Shown here piece after piece: positions 1-6,999 of a stretch of DNA of 64,000 nt. The DNA comes from JAGOUA01 sp964428975 (lineage in GTDB: Bacteria > Patescibacteriota > Patescibacteriia > 2-12-FULL-60-25): positions 10,164 to 74,163 of the forward strand of contig CAYSAI010000005.1 of NCBI GenBank assembly GCA_964428975.1. The letters are read 5' to 3'. Both the position numbers and the translations under genes were made by a program. Under the pieces are notes generated by a model. It was not told where the DNA came from and did not search any database. It saw only the letters and a program-made list of their open reading frames with translations. The number at the start of each line of letters is the position of its first letter. Positions within the stretch are counted from its first letter, which is position 1.

Positions 1-1172
1 TCGGCTGATACGAGCGTCGCGCGCTGAATTTCTACCGTTGTTTCTGCCGCCTTCACCTGATTCCGCGCATTCGCTTGCGCGATCGTAAAATTCGCTTCAG
101 CCGTTTTCACAGCATTTTCAAGCTGTGATCGTGTCGTGATACGGGCGTTTTCAGACGTTTGCAGTGTTTGTACGGACGCGGAAATACTCGCGTAGTGTGT
201 CGCGATCGTGCTGCGCTGCGACTGAATAGTTCCACGCTTTGCCGCAAGCTCGGCTGTGCTCATTCCTGAACTCGTTCCGGAATTCGTCAGCACGGTTTGT
301 GTTCTTCCAAGAAGCGTTTGCGTTTTTTGTAGCGCATCGCTCATCGCACGACCTGCTGCAAGAAGTTCGTATGCGGAAGAACCGGACGAAAGAGCTCGCA
401 CAAGAAGCGCTGCCTGTCGCTCGCTTGCACGCGACAACAAAAAGAACCCTTGAGCATCCATAAGCGACGTTTTATCGTAAATACCAAGCACTGATTCAAA
501 AGCATCATTCGCTCCAGAGTTTTCTATCCCAAGAAGAGCATCCGTTTCCGTAAGTGCCGTTGAAAGCGCTGCTACGCTCGTATTGAGGGATGTGCGAAGC
601 GCGTTCATGCTTGTTTCCACGCCCAAATCCGCACCTTGTCCGGAGTTCGCAAGATTCGCGCGTGCCGTATCAAGAGCAATACTCGCAAGACGCACCTGCT
701 CGGGAGCGGTGATGCGTATCTGAAGAAGATCCGCCTGCGCTTTTTCAAGATTCGCTTTCGCTTGATCGCGCGACGCTTCGGCGATTTGAATCGCTTGCTG
801 GCTATCTTGTGCCTGACGTGAAGCGAGGTTTGCTCGCGCTTGTGCAAGCACCGCGCCCGCTCGACGAAGCGCAAACGTCGCTTCCTGCGTATCAAGCGTT
901 GCGAGAAGATCGTTCGTTTTCACAAGCTGTCCAACGCGCACAGGAATCGTTTCCAGCTTCCCGCCCGTTTTAAACGAGAGTTCCACGCGTGAGCTTGGCT
1001 TCACCTCTCCCGTCACCTCGACGGTTTGTATGAGCGTACCGCGTTCTGCAACAACGGTTTCGTACACAGGCTCCGCCTTCGCGGCATGACGACGCCAAAG
1101 ACCGCCACCTATAAGTATCGCAACCGCAAGCGTACCGATCACCCACTTATTTTTGAAAAAAGATAGCGACAT
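1..1172 (-). CDS. HlyD/MacA-family membrane-fusion (periplasmic adaptor) protein, 3' end outside window
   Basis: The reading frame is open from an ATG at 1172 to the left window edge (about 390 residues, C-terminus missing). It starts with a short cytoplasmic stretch and one membrane segment (about residues 8-26). A biotinyl/lipoyl-like half follows, containing GGKLETIPVRVGQLVKTND and LLATLDT (about 65-95). A long Ala/Gln-rich alpha-helical hairpin (about 96-390) repeats ARANLA and AKANLEKAQADL. This is the order seen in adaptors of MacAB/HlyD-type export pumps, which bridge an inner-membrane transporter to the outside. In a monoderm-like CPR cell such proteins usually sit beside an ABC permease of the MacB type; that partner would lie to the left of the window. 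Family assignment is secure, substrate unknown. Confidence 0.85.
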   Translation of the reverse strand, partial: MSLSFFKNKWVIGTLAVAILIGGGLWRRHAAKAEPVYETVVAERGTLIQTVEVTGEVKPSSRVELSFKTGGKLETIPVRVGQLVKTNDLLATLDTQEATFALRRAGAVLAQARANLASRQAQDSQQAIQIAEASRDQAKANLEKAQADLLQIRITAPEQVRLASIALDTARANLANSGQGADLGVETSMNALRTSLNTSVAALSTALTETDALLGIENSGANDAFESVLGIYDKTSLMDAQGFFLLSRASERQAALLVRALSSGSSAYELLAAGRAMSDALQKTQTLLGRTQTVLTNSGTSSGMSTAELAAKRGTIQSQRSTIATHYASISASVQTLQTSENARITTRSQLENAVKTAEANFTIAQANARNQVKAAETTVEIQRATLVSA

Positions 1173-1291
1173 AGATGCTCTTTTTTAGCAAAAATAAGGG
1201 GTTTTGTCAAGAATTAGGGCGTACGCTCGCCCTACTCGTAGACCTCTTTCCGATGTTTCTTGTTGCGCACAACTACCCCTCCGATAAAAAC

Positions 1292-1317
1292 CCCCTCATT
1301 CCCCCTTATCAGGGGGA
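1292..1317. repeat. C-rich hairpin between divergent genes
   Basis: CCCCCT-TATC-AGGGGG (1302-1317) is a perfect 6-bp stem, and a second CCCCCT at 1292 offers an alternative partner. It lies in the 199-base gap between the divergent adaptor gene and queA. No U-tract follows on either strand, so it is not a standard terminator. It could be a small dispersed repeat. Confidence 0.4.
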
Positions 1318-1371
1318 GGTCAGACTGACTTCTATTGGCACCAAAAATGAAAACCTTGTACCCTCCCCCGC

Positions 1372-2412
1372 ATGCACACCTCCCTCTTCGATTACGAGCT
1401 TCCTCCTGATCGTATCGCCCAGCACTCGGTTGAACCGCGAGATCACGCGAAGCTTTTGTGCGTAGATCGTGCGACGGGTGCGCTTGAAGACCATCATGTC
1501 TACGATCTTCCGTCCCTGCTTCGTGCGGGCGATCTGGTTATTTTCAACGATAGCAAAGTGTTCAAAGCGAGATTTTTCGCGAAGCAAAAACAGGGACGTA
1601 AGATTGAGCTTCTTTTCCATCGCGCGCTTGAGAGAAATGTGTGGGAAGCGCTCGCGAAACCTGCAAAACATCTTCAGGAAGGAGAAACGCTCACGCTGGA
1701 TGGTGGTTGGCAGGCACGCGTGCTTCGCAAAGATCCGCTCAAGGGAACGGTACAGCTCGAACTTCCTCACGATCAAGAAACGTTTTTCGCGTATAGCGAC
1801 GCGCATGGCGATGTACCAACACCTCCGTATGTAGAGGCGGACGCCGCAACAAAAGCGGGTTATCAAACGGTGTATGCAAAAACACCAGGCTCGGTTGCCG
1901 CCCCGACGGCGGGATTTCATTTCACAGAACGATTGCTCGAGGAGATTGATGCGAAAGGGATACAACGCGCATTCGTGACGCTCCACGTGGGGATCGGCAC
2001 GTTTCGTCCGATGAAAAGCGATTCGCTCGAAGAACACGTCATGCACGAAGAATGGGGGCACGTTCCGCGCGAAACGATCGAAAGGATTCGCGAAACGAAA
2101 GCCGCTGGACACCGTGTGATCGCCGTCGGCACAACCGCCACGCGCGCGCTGGAGAGTTGGGCGTATCACCTCGCCTCCAACCCTTCTCATTCGCTAGGCG
2201 AGGAGGGTTTTTGGACTTCTCTCTTCATCACCCCTGGCTACACCTTCCATGTGATCGACGGTCTCCTCACAAACTTCCATCTTCCAAAATCCACACTCCT
2301 CGTTCTTGTGAGTGCGTTTCTTGGACGAGAGAAAGCCCTCGCCGCGTATAGGCACGCGATCGATCACGGGTATCGCTTCTACTCATTTGGCGATGCGATG
2401 CTTATTTGCTAG
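1372..2412 (+). CDS. queA: S-adenosylmethionine:tRNA ribosyltransferase-isomerase QueA
   Basis: QueA transfers and isomerises the ribosyl group of SAM onto 7-aminomethyl-7-deazaguanine in the tRNA wobble position, giving epoxyqueuosine. The 346-residue length is normal for the family. The N-terminal FDYELPPDRIAQHSVEPRD, the central YQTVYAKTPGSVAAPTAGFH, and LHVGIGTFRP followed by HEEWG are hallmark QueA segments. The C-terminal LTNFHLPKSTLLVLVSAFLG and GYRFYSFGDAMLI complete the fold. The start was placed at the ATG preceding HTSLFDYELP, with no Shine-Dalgarno sequence. The rest of the queuosine pathway is not in this window, so salvage or a distant locus must supply the substrate. Confidence 0.97.
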   Translation: MHTSLFDYELPPDRIAQHSVEPRDHAKLLCVDRATGALEDHHVYDLPSLLRAGDLVIFNDSKVFKARFFAKQKQGRKIELLFHRALERNVWEALAKPAKHLQEGETLTLDGGWQARVLRKDPLKGTVQLELPHDQETFFAYSDAHGDVPTPPYVEADAATKAGYQTVYAKTPGSVAAPTAGFHFTERLLEEIDAKGIQRAFVTLHVGIGTFRPMKSDSLEEHVMHEEWGHVPRETIERIRETKAAGHRVIAVGTTATRALESWAYHLASNPSHSLGEEGFWTSLFITPGYTFHVIDGLLTNFHLPKSTLLVLVSAFLGREKALAAYRHAIDHGYRFYSFGDAMLIC

Positions 2413-2439
2413 CGTTTATAAGCGAAGGAGAAAGACCTC

Positions 2440-3078
2440 ATGGTAGACCCAAAAACACTGCACACGCTGTTTCGTCGCATATTCCTCTGGAAGAGCATGG
2501 ACGAGCTCATCGGTCATATTGAAGAGCCGAACCAATGGCTGGCACGAAAATTCTGTCGAACGCACTCTACTGCCCTTCGCGAAGCGCGAGGGTCCGCTCA
2601 TAAGCATCAAGCGTGGGTCGGTGGCTATCTCGACCATGTGACGGAAGTCATGAATATCTGCTACGTGCTCTGGTACGTGATGGATATGCTTCGTGGACCG
2701 CTTTTGTTCAGCCTCTCTGATACGCTGCTCGCGGCGTTCCTTCACGATGCCGAGAAGCCGTTCAAATACATGGTTATGCCCGATGGAACCTACGTCATCA
2801 AGTCAGAATTTCGAGCGAAGAGCGATCAACACGCGTTTCGCGAGAAGCTCTTTCGAGAGGCGGGGTTCGTTCTTTCGCAGAATTGTCGGAACGGCATAGA
2901 CTATGCCGAAGGAGAGCTTGGCGACAAGTACTCTTCAACCGAGCGAGGCATGCAGCCTATCGCCGCTATCGTTCATGCGGCCGACGTGCTCAGCGCGCGG
3001 CTCTTTCATGATTATCCGCTCGAAGATCCGAGCATCGATACATGGCGAGCGAAACGTTCGAAGTTCTCTCCCCCCTAA
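2440..3078 (+). CDS. HD-domain protein, putative metal-dependent phosphohydrolase
   Basis: This is a 212-residue protein with a spread H...HD...D pattern: H66 in GGYLDH, H102-D103 in AAFLHDAEKP, and D182 in HAADVLSAR. Those are the metal ligands expected of HD-superfamily phosphohydrolases. The ATG has a clear Shine-Dalgarno (AAGGAG at 2425-2430). It lies 27 bases after queA and ends inside a terminator hairpin. The substrate is unknown; nucleotides, RNA or a cyclic nucleotide are all possible. There is no signal peptide or membrane segment, so it should act in the cytoplasm. A second HD-type protein with an unrelated framework lies at 10739-11956. Domain call fairly confident, function open. 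Confidence 0.6.
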   Translation: MVDPKTLHTLFRRIFLWKSMDELIGHIEEPNQWLARKFCRTHSTALREARGSAHKHQAWVGGYLDHVTEVMNICYVLWYVMDMLRGPLLFSLSDTLLAAFLHDAEKPFKYMVMPDGTYVIKSEFRAKSDQHAFREKLFREAGFVLSQNCRNGIDYAEGELGDKYSSTERGMQPIAAIVHAADVLSARLFHDYPLEDPSIDTWRAKRSKFSPP

Positions 3079-3107
3079 ACCCCATGGGATTAGGGGTGTT
3101 TTATTTC
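3072..3107 (+). terminator. Rho-independent terminator overlapping the HD-gene stop codon
   Basis: CCCCTA (3072-3077) pairs with TAGGGG (3091-3096), with an inner CCC/GGG, followed by TGTTTTATTTC. The TAA stop at 3076-3078 is part of the stem. Confidence 0.65.
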
Positions 3108-3117
3108 TTGTGACGCT

Positions 3118-3132
3118 TGCTATACTTCTTTC
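3118..3132 (+). promoter_or_regulatory. Extended -10 promoter immediately before the start codon
   Basis: TGC-TATACT (3118-3126) is an extended -10 element ending six bases before the ATG at 3133, so transcription should start at or next to the start codon. No good -35 box or Shine-Dalgarno is present. This predicts a leaderless mRNA. Confidence 0.55.
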
Positions 3133-3801
3133 ATGACACTTCGTCCAACGCCGCGCGTGTTTTCTTGGTGGTTCGAGCTCGTTACGAGCAGCCTTTGGCT
3201 CGCGGGAGCGGGCTGGGTGTTGTTTCGATTGGAAGGCGCCCATCCTACAACGTATGAGACCCTCTTACGAACGTTCGGGCTCTGGGCATTTCTCGGCGGC
3301 TGGTTCTTTCTTATCGCGCGCCACCTCCTCACCCAACGTCGTCAACGAGACACGCTCATCGTATGGCTGATTGCTGGCCTGATAGTTCCGCTCGTGTTCG
3401 CGCTTGGCTTGCCGCGATTCTTTTCGTCACGAGATCAGCTCTACGAGGCGCTGAGCCTAGGACTCCTCCTCAGCGTGATTGCATGGGCATGTCTTCGTCT
3501 CGTGAACCTCCTTTTCGCACGATCGATCACGGTCAGCGATACATCCCTCACATTCAGAAGCTTCACGGAAACCGTTCACCTCCCTCGTCACGAGGTAGAC
3601 GAAGTTTGGTATCAGATCCACCGCCCATCGATCGGAGATCTGTTCGCTTCAAGCAGTTGGCGCGGGCGATTCCTTCTCACGGAATTCGGCATCGAAGGAA
3701 AGACCCACACCGCGTTCGAGGGCTCGATCGGACGTGGATGGGATGAAAACCAACTCAAAGAACTTGAACAGCTTTTCAAGAAGAAAGGCGCACGAGGCTA
3801 G
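3133..3801 (+). CDS. Four-helix membrane protein with C-terminal PH-like region
   Basis: The 222-residue product has about four membrane segments in residues 15-135: SSLWLAGAGWVLF, LWAFLGGWFFLIA, VWLIAGLIVPLVFAL, and LGLLLSVIAWACLRL. A soluble C-terminal region of about 85 residues starts ITVSDTSLTFRSF and resembles bacterial PH-like (bPH/YdbT-type) beta-sandwich tails. No enzyme motif is visible. The start was chosen because an extended -10 box ends six bases upstream. A weak hairpin (CACGG/CCGTG, 3805-3818) follows the stop. The gene is real by length and hydrophobic pattern, but its function is not recognised. Confidence 0.6.
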   Translation: MTLRPTPRVFSWWFELVTSSLWLAGAGWVLFRLEGAHPTTYETLLRTFGLWAFLGGWFFLIARHLLTQRRQRDTLIVWLIAGLIVPLVFALGLPRFFSSRDQLYEALSLGLLLSVIAWACLRLVNLLFARSITVSDTSLTFRSFTETVHLPRHEVDEVWYQIHRPSIGDLFASSSWRGRFLLTEFGIEGKTHTAFEGSIGRGWDENQLKELEQLFKKKGARG

Positions 3802-3930
3802 CACGGGAGAACCGTGGTTGAGGCGTATTTTGTCAATCGTGATTGAACTAATAGTAGAGGCTTAACTAATACTATTCTATTGATTTTTAGGCTCACCTAA
3901 GCCACTTTCGCCTATTTTGTATAGGTATAC
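3802..3930. other. AT-rich intergenic segment with small inverted repeats
   Basis: This stretch has no credible gene and is much richer in A+T than its surroundings. It contains two dyads: AATAGTA (3850-3856) with TACTATT (3870-3876), and TTAGG/CCTAA inside 3887-3900. They could be protein-binding sites upstream of the promoter at 3931, or remnants of a lost element. Confidence 0.35.
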
Positions 3931-3958
3931 TTGACAAACGTTTTTGGTTTTGTTAGAG
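3931..3958 (+). promoter_or_regulatory. Sigma70-type promoter TTGACA-16-TTAGAG
   Basis: A perfect -35 hexamer TTGACA (3931-3936) is followed after 16 bases by TTAGAG (3953-3958). The string GTTAGAGTACGC recurs just before the GT4 gene at 47770, supporting its use as a -10 region. It would drive either a short RNA ending at the hairpin at 4029-4047 or the gene at 4238. Confidence 0.5.
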
Positions 3959-3964
3959 TACGCC

Positions 3965-4052
3965 TCGTGATCAACTTCTGCTCGTCGAGATAGACTCGAT
4001 AAGAAGAAGAAAGAAGTGCGAAGAACACCATACGCCTTCGGCGTATGTTTCT
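3965..4052 (+). ncRNA. Candidate small RNA or structured leader
   Basis: Downstream of the TTGACA promoter lie two clean hairpins: TCGAG-ATAGA-CTCGA (3985-3999), then an 8-bp stem CATACGCC-TTC-GGCGTATG (4029-4047) followed by TTTCT. The layout of promoter, hairpin, hairpin plus U-tract within about 90 bases fits a small RNA. It could also be an attenuator leader for the gene at 4238. There is no match to a known RNA family. Confidence 0.3.
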
Positions 4053-4237
4053 ATTCGCTTCTCTTGCCTGCCTGCGTGCATCTCTTTCCCGTTCTGCCTG
4101 ATGAGGGACCCCTCTCATCGTTCGGAGATGCCTGACACCAATGCGAGACAGACTTCTTGTTCATGTTCGATCCACGGCCACAGACGCGAAGAGGCGCGTT
4201 TGCAACGGTGGATGGAACCATCGAAAAGGAAACGGTC

Positions 4238-4792
4238 ATGAGTATCGAGATTCGCGAAGGACACGGATACATTTGCCACAAACTGTGGCGGCTCGTGAAG
4301 ACGGTCAACGGCCTTTGTGAGGACGCTTGGCTCCTCAGAGAGCGGACCGTGCCCGGCATCTTTTACATCGGAGAGATCTTCCGCATGCGATCCGCCCGAT
4401 GGGACGGGTGCACGTGCGGTTTGAGCGCACTGAAGTGGATCATCGAAAACAACGATGAGCCCACGCCGAGCCTCCTCACGAAGGAGCACGGAGACCGGCT
4501 CGCTATCGGGGCCCACAACCCAGGCTGTGCGTACGGTCCGGACGTGCCCAACTTCCAGTACCGGGACATCGAAGTCCACTGGAAGTCTTTCATCGGTAAC
4601 CCGATGACGGTCAATCGACCGATCGAGAAGAAGGAGTGGGAAGAGTGCTTCCGGCGCTGCAACGCAGCGGCGCAACGAGAGAAGAAAGCGTGGAAAGAGA
4701 GGGAGGCAAAGAAACAGGAAGTGCGAAGGGAGGACATGCTTAAACTAACTCCTAGATACTTGGAATATCTGCGAGGAAATGACACGTACTAA
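4238..4792 (+). CDS. Hypothetical protein ending exactly at the tmRNA gene
   Basis: This 184-residue protein starts at MSIEIREGHGY, behind AAGGAAACGG; the frame is open upstream to 4157 but only this start has ribosome-binding sequence. The C-terminal third is strongly charged and probably helical (REKKAWKEREAKKQEVRRED). A Cys pair sits in GCTCGLSALK. No family is recognised. Codon choice (AAG, GAG, CGG, CTC) differs from the housekeeping genes and matches the other orphan genes near 5.5, 6.1 and 42 kb. The stop codon TAA occupies 4790-4792 and the tmRNA begins at 4793, so the two may share a transcript, or the tmRNA promoter lies inside the AT-rich 3' end of this gene. Confidence 0.55.
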   Translation: MSIEIREGHGYICHKLWRLVKTVNGLCEDAWLLRERTVPGIFYIGEIFRMRSARWDGCTCGLSALKWIIENNDEPTPSLLTKEHGDRLAIGAHNPGCAYGPDVPNFQYRDIEVHWKSFIGNPMTVNRPIEKKEWEECFRRCNAAAQREKKAWKEREAKKQEVRREDMLKLTPRYLEYLRGNDTY

Positions 4793-5172
4793 GGGGACGA
4801 AACGGCTTCGACAGGGGCATTTCCGACAGGATCGAGCGTGTCGTGGCGCCCAAGGCCACGTAAAAATGGGCACCGCTGAACCGCGGCTTGAAAGGTTCTC
4901 CCTCGTTTCCAGCGAGGGCGTCGCCCGCGGGATGCCAACCTGCGGAATCGACGTAAACACGGCTTGGAACGGAAGGTTGCTCAATCTTCCGAACGACAAC
5001 ACGAGTACGCCATCCATGAGCTAATAATCGTGGGAAACCGACCGGCTTGGTTAGCTGGTAGACGGTCCGGAAAGACGGACTGGACTTGGGGTGTGTCGAG
5101 CAAAACACTCCTACACACGTAGAACGGCCTTGAAGGGGCTTCTGGACCCGGGTTCGACTCCCGGCGTCTCCA
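4793..5172 (+). ncRNA. ssrA: Transfer-messenger RNA (tmRNA)
   Basis: The RNA rescues stalled ribosomes by adding a degradation tag. The 5' end GGGGACGAAACGGCTTCGAC and the 3' end GGGTTCGACTCCCGGCGTCTCC are diagnostic. The acceptor stem GGGGACG (4793-4799) pairs with CGTCTCC (5165-5171), and A5172 is the discriminator. CCA is not encoded (CTCA follows). The H2/PK1 region lies near 4840-4876; other stems include CCCTCG/CGAGGG (4900-4918) and GGAAG/CTTCC (4971-4990). Tandem stops TAATAA lie at 5022-5027. The frame reading into them ends N-D-N-T-S-T-P-S-M-S, without the usual hydrophobic ALAA-type end. The tag start could not be fixed. Confidence 0.93.
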
Positions 5173-5441
5173 CTCAGGGAAGGGCGTGATGAATCACGCC
5201 CCTACGATAGGGAACGATATGGGCGCGATCACCCACAGGGCATACGCGTTTGGATGAGATTCGAGATGCTGGAGCCTCGCAAAACCGGAAACGTACACAC
5301 GCTGTACGTTGAGGATTTTGTGAGGCGAAGCACTCGAAGATCGCCAAATCCGTTTGCCCTGATATAAAAAACCGCACGCGATGGTGTCGTATACACCCAT
5401 CCTGCCGCGAAGCCGAGGTTCTCTCGCGCTTCGCCGGGCTC
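5173..5441. other. Intergenic stretch after tmRNA with first GGGCGTGAT palindrome
   Basis: There is no convincing gene here. A perfect palindrome GGGCGTGAT-GA-ATCACGCCC lies at 5182-5201, just past the tmRNA 3' end, followed by CCTACGATAGGG. It could terminate or protect the tmRNA transcript, although no U-tract follows. The rest (5215-5441) contains short open frames on the minus strand only, with no ribosome-binding sites. Confidence 0.45.
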
Positions 5442-5510
5442 TCGAGTTGAGAAATGTTTTCTCGATTCGAACCGTCCGTCAACGTCGGTAGGGGCGCGAT
5501 TCATCGCGTC
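5442..5510. repeat. Leader repeat copy 1: TCGAGTTGAGA dyad plus GCGCGAT palindrome
   Basis: An imperfect inverted repeat beginning TCGAGTTGAGA and ending TCTCGATTCGA (5442-5470) is repeated almost exactly at 5823-5850. It is followed by GGCGCGAT-TC-ATCGCGTC (5493-5510), a member of the same palindrome family as 5182-5201 and 5940-5959. This pair of elements ends 14 bases before the start of the small gene at 5525. Confidence 0.5.
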
Positions 5511-5524
5511 CATCGGAGAAAAAA

Positions 5525-5785
5525 ATGGTCGAGATTCTCGGCGGAACCTATGGGCTAGATGTGGTCGCGAGGAAGAAGCTCGCGGCCAACCATTCGTTCG
5601 ACGTCGAGGCATGGTGCTTCGCGACCCGAATGGAGGGAGAAGTCTGGATGAAGACGAAGCATTGCCGTGAGGGCGAAATCGTCGTGGGATGCGGGGGCGA
5701 GCTCAGACTCGTTCGTAGCATGTCCGATGAGGCGCTCGAGCGCGTGCTCAGCATCCAGAAGGAGGTGAAGAGAATCAGGGGTTAG
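5525..5785 (+). CDS. Small hypothetical protein (86 aa)
   Basis: The ATG is preceded by CGGAGAAAAAA, a good Shine-Dalgarno, and codon use matches the orphan genes on either side. The sequence starts MVEILGGTYGLDVVARKKLA. Its middle, MEGEVWMKTKHCREGEIVVG, looks like a small beta-rich domain. The end, SDEALERVLSIQKEVKRIRG, should be an amphipathic helix. There is no signal peptide or membrane segment. It is not recognised. It lies between two copies of a leader-like repeat, so it may be a small cassette gene. Confidence 0.45.
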   Translation: MVEILGGTYGLDVVARKKLAANHSFDVEAWCFATRMEGEVWMKTKHCREGEIVVGCGGELRLVRSMSDEALERVLSIQKEVKRIRG

Positions 5786-5794
5786 AAGCCTTCT

Positions 5795-5815
5795 CCGGAC
5801 GGGTTCTCCGTCCGG
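5795..5815 (+). terminator. GC-rich hairpin after the 86-aa gene
   Basis: CCGGACGG-GTTCT-CCGTCCGG is a perfect 8-bp stem starting ten bases after the stop. No U-run follows, so it may be an mRNA-end stabiliser or a repeat rather than an intrinsic terminator. Confidence 0.35.
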
Positions 5816-5822
5816 CGAGTCA

Positions 5823-5850
5823 TCGAGTTGAGAGTTCGCTCTCGATTCGA
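5823..5850. repeat. Leader repeat copy 2 (TCGAGTTGAGA...TCTCGATTCGA)
   Basis: This is a near-copy of the element at 5442-5470; both are followed by a C-C-G and a short divergent spacer. The outer arms are conserved and the loop differs (AATGTT versus GTTCGC), which suggests selection for a hairpin. Confidence 0.5.
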
Positions 5851-5913
5851 CCGCTCGTTTTCAATCACCGGAGCGCCGATCACGCGCTCCCATGGATGGT
5901 TCTCTGTCATGAT

Positions 5914-5959
5914 TATCCGATGGGCGTGATATATCCGATGGGCGTGATAAATCACGCCC
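5914..5959. repeat. 18-bp tandem duplication with GGGCGTGAT palindrome
   Basis: TATCCGATGGGCGTGATA occurs at 5914-5931 and again, exactly, at 5932-5949. The second copy runs into the palindrome GGGCGTGAT-AA-ATCACGCCC (5940-5959), the third member of this palindrome family within 800 bases. Confidence 0.7.
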
Positions 5960-5971
5960 CTACGACGTAGG

Positions 5972-6019
5972 GGTTCGATTTATCGAACCTTTCTGCACAT
6001 ATCGAACCTTTCTGCACAT
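5972..6019. repeat. GGTTCGAT palindrome with 19-bp tandem duplication
   Basis: GGTTCGAT-TT-ATCGAACC (5972-5989) is a perfect 8-bp dyad. Its right arm begins a 19-base unit, ATCGAACCTTTCTGCACAT, present exactly twice in tandem (5982-6000 and 6001-6019). It is the second palindrome-plus-duplication in 110 bases, upstream of the gene at 6084. Confidence 0.7.
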
Positions 6020-6083
6020 ATCATGAGAGAAACACCTGTGGGAGCGCGTGACCCAAACAATCCCACGCGCGATGGAGACGACG

Positions 6084-6662
6084 ATGAATACCCAAACGAC
6101 GAACAACGTGACCCAGACCCAGAAGACCGAGACCCGCGAGTTCACCCTCGGCGAGGCGCTGCAGTTCGCGAAGCGGATTCGCGGCGAGCACGCGGAGAAG
6201 TCGGCACGGGCGCGCGGCAGCGTCATGTACGTGGAGGGAGAGGAGGCGGTGAACCCGGCCTTCACCTTCGCGGAGGATGACGTCGCCGTCGAGCGAGCGG
6301 TGGAGAACGTGATCCGTTTGAAGACGGCGCTCGCCCTCGCGAACGCGCGCCTCCGGATCGAGTGGGATGGAGGGAAAATTCCCTTGACGGAGGCCGTGCT
6401 CCGTCAGCAGGAACTCAAGGGCGAGATCGTTCGCCTGAAGAGCCTGTCGATTCACGAACGTGACGAGAAGCGCCCAAGTAACCGTGTGGTGAACGGGGCT
6501 TACGTCGAGGTCGAGCTGGTGACCAAGCACCGCTCGCGCCTGTCCGAACGAGATCGGACGAACCGCGTGGAGGCGCTGCAGAAGCGCCTGGACTCCCTCA
6601 TCGCGGCCGTGAACCGCATGAACGGACGTTCGACCATCCGAGTGGAGCTCCTCACGGAGTGA
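6084..6662 (+). CDS. Charged helical protein, possibly DIP1984-like
   Basis: The start was set at the ATG behind GGAG (6074-6077); the frame is open a little further upstream. After a Thr/Gln/Asn-rich N-terminus, FTLGEALQFAKRIRGEHAEK (about 25-44) opens a long helix. Then come VIRLKTALALANARLRIEW, IPLTEAVLRQQELKGEIVRL, VVNGAYVEVELVTKH and a last helix, RVEALQKRLDSLIAAVNRM. This order (helix, 'LTEA' turn, helix, short strand, helix ending in a tail strand) resembles the DIP1984/septicolysin-like helical family, but only loosely. G+C is visibly higher than in neighbouring housekeeping genes. No enzyme motif is seen. Confidence 0.5.
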   Translation: MNTQTTNNVTQTQKTETREFTLGEALQFAKRIRGEHAEKSARARGSVMYVEGEEAVNPAFTFAEDDVAVERAVENVIRLKTALALANARLRIEWDGGKIPLTEAVLRQQELKGEIVRLKSLSIHERDEKRPSNRVVNGAYVEVELVTKHRSRLSERDRTNRVEALQKRLDSLIAAVNRMNGRSTIRVELLTE

Positions 6663-6999
6663 CCTTCGGATGGCCCACGGGGGCCACGGAACACCCTCTC
6701 CCGATTCCGGTCGGGAGGGGCCTAGGAGGACCGCGAACGTGCGTGATTGGCTTCCTCGCCAGACCTCTGACTCAATCGCTCTTCGGGGCGTGCGACGACG
6801 AGAGAACGCGAGATTTCATCACAAAGATGAAGCCAAGCCCTCTCCTCCACAGGGAGAGGACTGGATCAAGACCCTGGCGCCGATACCGGTTTGCAGCGGT
6901 TAGCCATCAGAGCCACAAGCCCTGAGCGTGCAGCCCGAAGCCCAAAGGCCTTAGCCAGAAGCGCTTTTTCCAGCCATCACCGCGAACGCTTGACTCTCG
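6663..6999 (+). other. Noncoding, hairpin-rich region ahead of a terminator; possible structured RNA
   Basis: No frame here has start signals or protein-like composition. Clear stems are TGGCCC-ACGG-GGGCCA (6671-6686), a CCTCTCCCGA/TCGGGAGGGG stem near 6695-6720, and CTCTCC-TCCACA-GGGAGAG (6840-6858). The stretch ends at a strong plus-strand terminator (7000-7031). It could be a long 3' UTR of the 6084 gene or an independent RNA. RNase P, SRP and 6S RNA hallmark sequences were looked for by eye and not found. Confidence 0.35.

Noticed and set aside
1309..2190. A 293-residue open frame antisense to queA
   Set aside because: It lies wholly inside the well-conserved queA gene; composition is Arg/Phe/Cys-rich and it has no start signal. 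It is a shadow frame.
4157..4237. A longer N-terminus for the protein before the tmRNA
   Set aside because: The frame is open, but the start at 4157 lacks ribosome-binding sequence, whereas 4238 is preceded by AAGGAAACGG.
5914..6019. CRISPR-like array
   Set aside because: Only two copies of each of two different units exist, in direct tandem without spacers, and no cas gene is near.
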